Positions 55,251 to 64,000 of a DNA stretch of 64,000 nt are shown one piece after another; positions within the stretch are counted from its first letter, which is position 1; every line of letters starts with the position of its first letter. This DNA comes from Fistulifera solaris (Eukaryota > Bacillariophyta > Bacillariophyceae > Naviculales > Stauroneidaceae): NCBI GenBank assembly GCA_030295235.1, contig AP026143.1:310001-374000 (forward strand), read 5' to 3'. Both the position numbers and the translations under genes were made by a program. The notes below the pieces were generated by a model that saw only the letters and a list, made by a program, of their open reading frames with translations, did no database searches and was not told the origin of the DNA.

Positions 55251-57718
55251 TCAAAAATGTGTCGACAGGTGTATCCTTTTGGCTTCGACGGGCGACTTTG
55301 CATTTGATCTAGCCCTTCCCCACAACGAGAAACCAGAATCAACCTTGTTCCACCCTTTCCGTTGGAACAAGTCATCTTCGTCAATGGATGAAACTGTGCG
55401 ATCCAGTCCTTTGATGCGGTTGTCTCTGAGAAGGTCAGCGAAGACGTTTTGAACGGCCCGCTTTCGACGCCCCAGCTGGTCCGTATCCCACGTGAGCAGT
55501 TCTGCATCTTGGAGCACTCTTGTAATAAACACGGCTTCATTCTGACTCAAGCTTCCTGATGGTGCATGTCGTAGCATCGCCTTTAGAATAATATCGATTA
55601 AAGTCTTGTCGGGTAGAATTTTCTCCTGTTCTCTCATTTCCAGGTATAGCTTCGTCGCCTTTGGTAAGGTTTTCTTCGATTTCATTAGTGACGAGATAAG
55701 TGTTGAGTATGTTATGACGTCCGGGGCTATACGATAAATCGAGCGTTTTTGGTGAAAGTGAAAGTCAAACACCTGCAACGCTGTCGATTCACAGATGCAT
55801 TTGCAACTAACAGCAAGGAATGCATTGAGAGCCACCAAGTCAGGCTTCTCAAGTCTTCGAAGAGCATCTAAAGCTGCACCTATATCTCCCGTGGAGCCGC
55901 ATGCGCGAATTACAGCTGTTGTAACCTTCGGACTGGCGACCGGAATGATTTTGTCATTCTCAAGCTTGTCGACCAGCACTAACGCCTCGGACACTCGCGG
56001 CGGTTGGCATCTTCCCATCGCTTCGACCAGAGTGGCAATCGTAGCTGTGTTTGGGCGAATTCCGCTTTTCATCAAAGTCCGAAGAATAGAGCATCCTTGA
56101 TCAACTTTTAAGTCTAGATCATCTGGGTCTTCTGATGCTTCACTGGAAGCTATTATTGCAGAAATAAAGGCGCTACAGGTAATTGATGTGGGACGTAAAC
56201 CCGAGGAAATCATCAACGCGAGAGTTCGCTTCGCCTGATCGATCCTGCCATGCCGAGCGAGCGCTGCAATGAAGCATGTGTAGGTAAATTCATTCGGTTG
56301 GACAGAACGTTCTTTCATGCATTCAAAGAGACGAGCAGCTTTGTCAAGCTGTCCATCTTTACCATAAGCATCCAGAAGCTCAGTGTAAGCTTCAACGTTT
56401 GGATGCTGGGGGTAATCCTTGTCATTTGTTTTGAAGGTGCGCTCCATCAGGATGTCTTCTGCCATGTCGAGATTCTTCGCGACGACGGCAGCATGAACAA
56501 GAGTATTCGTGGTCACTGAATCCCATTTCCTTTGCTGCTTCATTTTAGCAGCCAGCTGAAGTGCAGAATCCGTATCACCGATATTGGCAAGGCCTTTCAT
56601 CATGATGTTGTAAGTCCGTAAGTTGGCACGGGGGCTTGGATAAGCAACAAATACCGACGGCTGAACGGTCGTATCTGGTTTCATCTGCTCGAAAATAACA
56701 CGTGCTTTATCCAACGCATTGCAGTTAATGTAAGCATCTATGAGACTGTTCAAGAGAATAGTATCCGGTACAATACCGTTTTTCTCCGCGCTCCGAACAA
56801 GCCAGTCGATATGATTAACATCGCCAATTCTTCCGTAACCCTTCAACAGAATGGAATAAGTAACTTTTGAAAGTTGAGGAGCAGTTGGCGTCCGTTCTTG
56901 TAATGCGACAATACGATGAGCCATATCCATCTTTCCAGCGTTGGAAAATGCGTTTAACACCATGTTGAAATCTTTTTCTGACAAAGCCAAAGAGCGAGAA
57001 CTTGTATGCCTTCTAACTCCGACACCCGTCAGCAGTCGTTGTAATATTCGAAAAGAAAGATCCAAGCTGCGAAGTTCCTCGCCATTCCCATCTCCGCTAT
57101 TCATTTGCGCTTCGCTGAGTTGAGTTATAGCCCGCAATGCTGCCAACAAAGTGCTCTCAGGAACGGCGTTGTAAGGCGGAACGAGAGCTGTCGACTGCAA
57201 TTGCAAGTAGATGGCCTTTGAACCCAAAACAATCCGACGTTGCGTGTTCTTATCTTGTAGCGTTCCATCCGAACCTCCCGTGTAAAAGGCCTTTCGAGCG
57301 AATGTTTGAATAGCAGCATCTACGTATTCCGAAATCGCTATCCTTTCGTTGTCTCGAATTTGTATTTGATCAAAAATCGCATCATCTCTTGCAGAGTTGG
57401 GTATGCCTCCAGCACATTTTGTTGCTGTAGCTGTCCGGTCAGACGTGTTCCGAGCTTTTGTATCCGCGAAAAGTTCGCAGAAACAAACGGTGGATCTTGA
57501 AATGCTTCCTCGGCGGTGGTTATCGTTTTCGAAACACCTCTTTTCGTGTGCCTATTGTTGATTTGACTTGAAGTGTAATCTATAAAAATGAACTTGGGAC
57601 TTTTGCGAAATATTTCAGCTTTCATCAATGAGTTTCCTGGCGTCAACTGCACTGAAGCTAAAAGATAAACCATAACAACAGATTGGAGGAGGCGACTTCT
57701 CTTGAGACCGGTCGCCAT
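55251..57718 (-). CDS. Pentatricopeptide-repeat (PPR) protein (one-base break)
   Basis: A predicted 822-residue protein. It starts with a hydrophobic signal (SVVMVYLLASVQLTPG), which may be part of an organelle-targeting sequence. At least ten PPR motifs of about 35 residues follow from residue 265 or so, with hallmarks such as VTYSILLKGYGRIGDVNHID, TILLNSLIDAYINCNALDKA, TYNIMMKGLANIGDTDSALQ and EAYTELLDAYGKDGQLDKAA. PPR proteins bind organellar RNA in a sequence-specific way for processing, editing or translation. An A5 run (+ strand) at 57372-57376 needs one more base to join the N-terminal 115 codons to the rest. The ATG at 57718 is used; 57793 is an alternative. Confidence 0.83.
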
Positions 57719-58572
57719 GGAAAATCGTTTGTCCGTTCTAGGTCGAATGTAAGTCGCAGCTTTCAGTGCTTTGCTAGTATTACGCTCGTTCATTCTGATT
57801 GAATTAAGATCTTTCTTTGTTAATCTAATACAGAGATAAAGATTTGTTTCTTCAATCATTTACCTTTTCAAGGCAACAATGAACGAAAGTAAGTTGCAGT
57901 AAAAAGAAGACGACGGTGCGTCGAAAAAGGCTGACGCAATAATATTCATGAAGTTTTCGATTAGGCTTAATCAGTACCGTAAAGAGCCTATGCGACAGGA
58001 CTAACGACTGAAGAGGACGACTAAGGACTCAAGGCGAACTCTAAGGCTATAAAGAAACATTGCCTTCTCCCATCTTACTCCACACCGATGATCAAATTGA
58101 AAAACAACAGGACGACTTAGAACTATAGACAGTGAAGCGTTCAGTGAGTGGTCGTCTAAGGAAATTTGATTAAACGAAAGTATGAAAAGGAAGACTGATG
58201 TTTTCGTAGACGAGGAGGTTGGGAAACGCAAACAACTATTGTGCAACTAAACGTAAAAGAAGAAGTAATAGAAGACCGAAGAAGCATCCGCTGGAGAATG
58301 GCGGCTTGCTTCTGGATGTTGAAATGAAGTCGCCGTTGACTCATTTTGGTGGCATGCAAGATGCAAGCCGCACCAACAACTAACGGTACTGTACAAGGCC
58401 AAGGTACCGGCGCGTTGCAGCATTGATAGAGATACACTAGTAATACGGAGTAATAGTCTACGGCGCATCGTGTTGATCGTTGACTAGACTAAAAGTATTT
58501 ATTACAAAAAGTCGGCTTTAAAGTGATTAAAAAGATCTACGACTACTCAGTCTTCTCTCTCACCACCAGATG
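57719..58572. other. Intergenic, no gene seen
   Basis: About 850 bases between the PPR gene start and the end of the first H4 gene. No gene recognised. Confidence 0.45.
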
Positions 58573-58590
58573 TGCTTTGTTTGTTTGGGT

Positions 58591-58606
58591 GGAGATTATA
58601 ATCTCC
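58591..58606 (-). terminator. Histone-type 3' stem-loop of H4 gene 1
   Basis: The 16-bp palindrome GGAGATTATAATCTCC gives a 6-bp stem with a UAUA loop, followed on the coding strand by ACCCA. It lies 55 bases past the H4 stop codon. The GG-starting stem, four-base loop with U at positions 1 and 3, and ACCCA flank match the animal and algal histone mRNA signal bound by SLBP. Confidence 0.8.
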
Positions 58607-58661
58607 GGTTTGCACAGTCAGTAAACTGCAACGGCATCAAAGCCAAGCATCCTCAAGACGC

Positions 58662-59840
<1,179 letters not shown>

Positions 59841-59877
59841 ACAATGAACAGTGACAGCCGACTAGTACGGCAAAACC

Positions 59878-59893
59878 GGAGGTTCTTACCTCC
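59878..59893 (+). terminator. Histone-type 3' stem-loop of the H3 gene
   Basis: GGAGGT-TCTT-ACCTCC forms a 6-bp stem and a four-base loop, preceded by AAAACC and followed by ACCCA. It starts 37 bases after the stop. Stem base GG, loop U at positions 1 and 3, and the flanks fit the SLBP-binding consensus. A possible AATAAA-like poly(A) signal (AATAAAAAG) lies further on near 59965. Confidence 0.82.
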
Positions 59894-60877
59894 ACCCAAC
59901 CCACAGAGCTCTCTTGCGAACGATGATGCGTTGTTCTATTTTGCGGTGAGACTTGTTGTAGACAATAAAAAGTAAATATCTTGGTATTGTATTCACCTTT
60001 TCGTACTAAACAAATAATTTGCTGGCCTATTGTCATACTTCCAGCAAGATTGATACCTTAGCAAAGAACTTTTTTCGCCACATTGAAACCAGCCGTACCC
60101 TTCCAGATACCCCTCGACTACTCCTTTGAAATCTACAGCACGGAACAACAGCAACGTAAGATCATGCAACCTATGAACCGTCAAGTTTTTATCTTCATAG
60201 ATCGACGGAAAACGTTGTAATTTGTAATTCGTTGTCACCCATCTGAAGCATTACGTAAGCAATACTAAATCTCGTTAGCGCGCTCTTAGATTTTTCATCG
60301 TGATGTCCCCTTGATATTCGGTCAAAAGCTTATTAAACGCTTTGTTGATCCTCTCTGTACGATAGTCAAATGTATAACGTATAGCCTTTTAAGTTTATCA
60401 ACAACATTCACAGATTTTCAAAGGAGCGGCAATGTGAATAAAGAGTAATGGACGATTCTAGGAGCCTAGAGAACAACAAGACTACGAAATATCCCGTGTA
60501 GACCTTTCTGAGTAGGAAGCATGACCTTACTACGTAGCTTTAAAGCACTCTACGAAGTGGTGACGCCATCAACACGAACGAAGGTCATCAGCAGTCACAT
60601 CAAAGTGCTTCTACTTTTTGCGTGACTGTAACTTCTACGCAAATTCGTACGAGGTTTACCTACGGAGTCCGCGCCACACAATTCGAACCGGTGGGGCGGC
60701 AAGACGATTATTGCTCAATGTCGTGTAGATCCCTGTAGCATTCGTACTGGTCGTGGAATCAGGTAGATATTCTACAGGCTCCTTCGCGAAAACTCGTCCG
60801 AAGACCGAAGACGATTGACAATGAAGCACACAAATCCGAGTCAACACCCTTTTGTTTCGTTTTGCAATACTTTCACC
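59894..60877. other. Intergenic, no gene seen
   Basis: About 980 bases between H3 and H2B. The last 200 bases should hold the H2B promoter. No repeat or gene recognised. Confidence 0.45.
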
Positions 60878-61234
60878 ATGGCCAAGACACCCTCTAAGCA
60901 ATCTGCCAAGGCGCCTAAGAAGGCCGCCGGCGCTAAGACCAAGAGCAAGAAGCGTACGGAGACTTACTCTTCTTACATCTACAAGGTGCTCAAACAGGTT
61001 CACCCCGACACTGGTATCTCCAAGAAGGGTATGTCGATCATGAACTCCTTCATCAACGATATCTTCGAGCGCATCGCTACCGAGGCTGGAAAGCTTTCTA
61101 CTTACAGCAAGAAGGCTACCCTCAGCAGCCGAGAAATCCAGACTGCCGTCCGACTCATGCTCCCCGGAGAATTGGCCAAGCACGCCGTTTCGGAAGGAAC
61201 CAAGGCTGTCACCAAATTCTCCAGCAGCGCTTAA
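60878..61234 (+). CDS. H2B: Histone H2B
   Basis: A 118-residue core histone, intact. The Lys/Ala-rich tail ([17 protein letters not shown]) leads to the histone fold with [40 protein letters not shown] and [20 protein letters not shown], which carries the ubiquitylated lysine region AVTKFSSSA. The ATG at 60878 gives the standard N-terminus. Unlike H3 and H4, I find no stem-loop in the 220 bases after the stop. Confidence 0.97.
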   Translation: MAKTPSKQSAKAPKKAAGAKTKSKKRTETYSSYIYKVLKQVHPDTGISKKGMSIMNSFINDIFERIATEAGKLSTYSKKATLSSREIQTAVRLMLPGELAKHAVSEGTKAVTKFSSSA

Positions 61235-61453
61235 GTGTGCTGTTTTGTTCTTTCACGCTGGATAAGTTCTGTTTTGCTGGTTTCATTTCGGAAGGAATCG
61301 AGGAACGACACTAGCTGAACTTTGACCTTTGTGACTCATAGGAACTGTGTCTGCAACCGCGGGGCTTTAAGCTTTCAATAGTAGATCTGATTGAATATAA
61401 AAATTAACGACAAATAGATTAGTTGTTTACTTGACATAGTCTTCCTGATTTAT

Positions 61454-62533
61454 TTACAATAGTAGCTGAGGGAACTTGTCTTTAATCTTCTTTGTGGCTG
61501 CTTGAAGAACATTCAGTCGACCTTTCAAATAGCAATTCAATAACTCGTCATCCGCAACGAGATCCAGCCCGTTCATTACTTTATCTTTCGCAATCTCAAG
61601 CTCTCCTACAATCAAAGCAAATACTTCTTCCTCGTTGCGCGGTGACACGAAAAGCAACGGATTCTTCTCTTCGTCGGGTAGACTTTGCAAGACATCCGAT
61701 TCTACAGTGTTGGCGAGACTTTGTCGCAATTTTCCCAAACTGTCTTCGTCTATCGAACCATCGGACTTGATTGTTGCTGTAAGCGTCGGCTGACGAATCA
61801 TTCGTATTTGAAGTTCCTCGGTGTTGTGCGGGTTCTCTTCATCCACAAAGCCATAATTCATAAGAGTTTGAAGATTTGTCAAGTCACCGTAAGAAATAAA
61901 GATTTCATCACTGGGTTGACTGACAAGTCGTTCCAACCAGGATTTACTGATCCGTGGAAGCGTGTCTGCATCGATTTCCAACTTTAAGAAATCCAAACCA
62001 TCCTCTCCTGTAGCATCGACACACAGTTTGGTGGCCACGGACGAACGATGATTGATCATGTCCAAGACCGGCGTCAAGCTGTACCGTTGGTCCGGCAAGA
62101 AGTTACAACGAGAATCCACGCAGGCCAAGGCCCACGGATCCACCAATGGGGAATTCACGCGCGGATCGTCGGCTTGTAGCCGTCTCGACAAAGCACCACC
62201 GTCGGCCGCTTCCATGGGAGCCAGACGATCGGGGATCCAAAACCGAGGTAACGTTTTCTGAAACGACTCGAGGGGCGGTATTAGATCAATATAAGGGGCA
62301 AAGTCGGAATCGCTACCCAGATTCTTTTCGAATTCGAGTCGGTCGGCCAATTGTTCCGAACTGTCAGCGATCAAGCAAGAGCTCAGGGGCACTTGCAACA
62401 AATTCAATTGGCCGGCTTGCTTGACAGCAGAATTTAATACTGTGTAGCGATACCCAGCGTTGCTCTCTTTTACTTCGAGCGACGATTTTATTCCTTGCGC
62501 GGAACACCAAGAACGGAAAACATCCAGTTTCAT
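61454..62533 (-). CDS. SET-domain protein lysine methyltransferase, Rubisco-LSMT/SETD3 type
   Basis: A 359-residue protein. The SET core is split, as in the LSMT group: SNAGYRYTVLNSAVKQAG near the N-terminus, then YSLTPVLDMINHRSS with the catalytic NH motif and EIFISYGDLTNLQTLMNYGF, which contains the SYG and substrate-lysine channel. The C-terminal 120 residues are helical and fit the LSMT substrate-binding domain. These enzymes methylate non-histone proteins such as Rubisco, aldolase or actin. The first in-frame ATG is 62533; a non-ATG upstream extension exists and an extra 5' exon is possible. It sits inside the histone cluster, but the family argues against a histone substrate. Confidence 0.83.
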   Translation of the reverse strand: MKLDVFRSWCSAQGIKSSLEVKESNAGYRYTVLNSAVKQAGQLNLLQVPLSSCLIADSSEQLADRLEFEKNLGSDSDFAPYIDLIPPLESFQKTLPRFWIPDRLAPMEAADGGALSRRLQADDPRVNSPLVDPWALACVDSRCNFLPDQRYSLTPVLDMINHRSSVATKLCVDATGEDGLDFLKLEIDADTLPRISKSWLERLVSQPSDEIFISYGDLTNLQTLMNYGFVDEENPHNTEELQIRMIRQPTLTATIKSDGSIDEDSLGKLRQSLANTVESDVLQSLPDEEKNPLLFVSPRNEEEVFALIVGELEIAKDKVMNGLDLVADDELLNCYLKGRLNVLQAATKKIKDKFPQLLL

Positions 62534-63350
<817 letters not shown>

Positions 63351-63405
63351 GCGTCTTGAGGATGCTTGGCTTTGATGCCGTTGCAGTTTACTGACTGTGC
63401 AAACC

Positions 63406-63421
63406 GGAGATTATAATCTCC
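63406..63421 (+). terminator. Histone-type 3' stem-loop of H4 gene 2
   Basis: The same GGAGATTATAATCTCC palindrome as in H4 gene 1, preceded by AAACC and followed by ACCCA. It starts 55 bases after the stop codon. Confidence 0.8.
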
Positions 63422-63439
63422 ACCCAAACAAACAAAGCA

Positions 63440-64000
63440 TTTGTCGGGTGTTTGAAAGAAGAACATTGGAGAAGTATTTCTATTTGTAGAACACTTGATA
63501 GTAGAATACGCTTTTGTCTTCTTATTCATCTATTCTTTATTTTATGATATTTTGATATCATCCGAACAGCCTTGAATCATTCTCGTCAACTGTGACGGCC
63601 GCTATCCATTATCATCGTCGTCATTGCTTTGCTATTCAACGAAACGAGCGAGCTCGAGTAACAATAAGGTGAAGGTTGTTTTGAGTTTCGAACGTCACGT
63701 TATCCCAACGCTTTCCTTTTACCGGCATAAGATCCAGTCACGCTCCTCTATGTACAAAACATGCGACTGAGATTATGAACATTTTTGTTGATACTCAGAG
63801 TAGCAAGATTTGAATTTTCAACGAAGCGTTTGCTAAATAGCGAACGTAAGCCTACTATGAAAGATACTACAGCTCGTCCGTTCCATGTCCTTGTTCCTTT
63901 TACGCGTGCTAACCTGCAAGCTAAGCAAAGGTTCTCGTTGGATCCATCGACCATCGACCCACAAAACAACTGAAATAGATTCGAAAAGTGAAATAAAGTC
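63440..64000. other. Intergenic, no gene seen
   Basis: About 560 bases to the window end. Only short unsupported frames. Confidence 0.45.

Overview
This window is nuclear DNA from a photosynthetic stramenopile, most likely a pennate diatom of the Phaeodactylum type. The grounds are short GT-AG introns (62-135 nt), eukaryotic histones, Dbp10, uS19, DEK, Sen54 and V-ATPase genes, two genes with the diatom-rich DUF6824 domain, a diatom-style cyclin, and a fibrillin with a signal peptide followed by an AQAF-type plastid cleavage motif. The species call is inference.

Layout. 0.2-8.4 kb: a Golgi-type glycosyltransferase, a cyclin, a peroxiredoxin-like protein and a large importin. 8.7-13.7 kb: an accessory island with a roughly 52-bp minisatellite and five full or partial copies of one MYND zinc-finger gene family, most of them broken. 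14.4-25.2 kb: folate enzyme, secreted hydrolase-like protein, plastid fibrillin, myosin, ribosomal protein uS19. 25.8-32.8 kb: nucleic-acid and chromatin genes, namely Dbp10/DDX54 helicase, a double-chromodomain JmjC protein and a DEK homologue. 33.1-41.5 kb: tRNA-splicing subunit Sen54, a small mitochondrial membrane protein, an enoyl-CoA-hydratase-like protein, a Hook-type coiled-coil adaptor, V-ATPase c'' and a thioredoxin-like protein. 41.7-57.7 kb: two DUF6824 genes, a plastid protein, a two-RRM RGG protein with a possible alternative last exon, a hAT-like MITE, a UDP-glucuronate epimerase, a DMT transporter and a PPR protein. 58.6-63.4 kb: a histone cluster (H4, H3, H2B, H4) with a SET methyltransferase inside it.

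One property affects the whole annotation. At least 18 conserved reading frames are broken by exactly one base in or beside a short homopolymer, and undoing that single base restores the family alignment each time. Two near-identical H4 copies give an internal control: one has T5 and the other T6 at the same site. I read these as assembly errors, most likely from long reads, not as pseudogenes, and give gene models that span them. Where protein lengths are stated for such genes they assume the one-base correction.

The most interesting items are the chromo-chromo-JmjC-Tudor-like protein, the animal-like histone 3' stem-loops on H3 and H4 but not H2B, the hAT-like MITE with an 8-bp target duplication, the palindromic minisatellite grafted onto a MYND gene fragment, and the candidate alternative terminal exon of the RGG protein.
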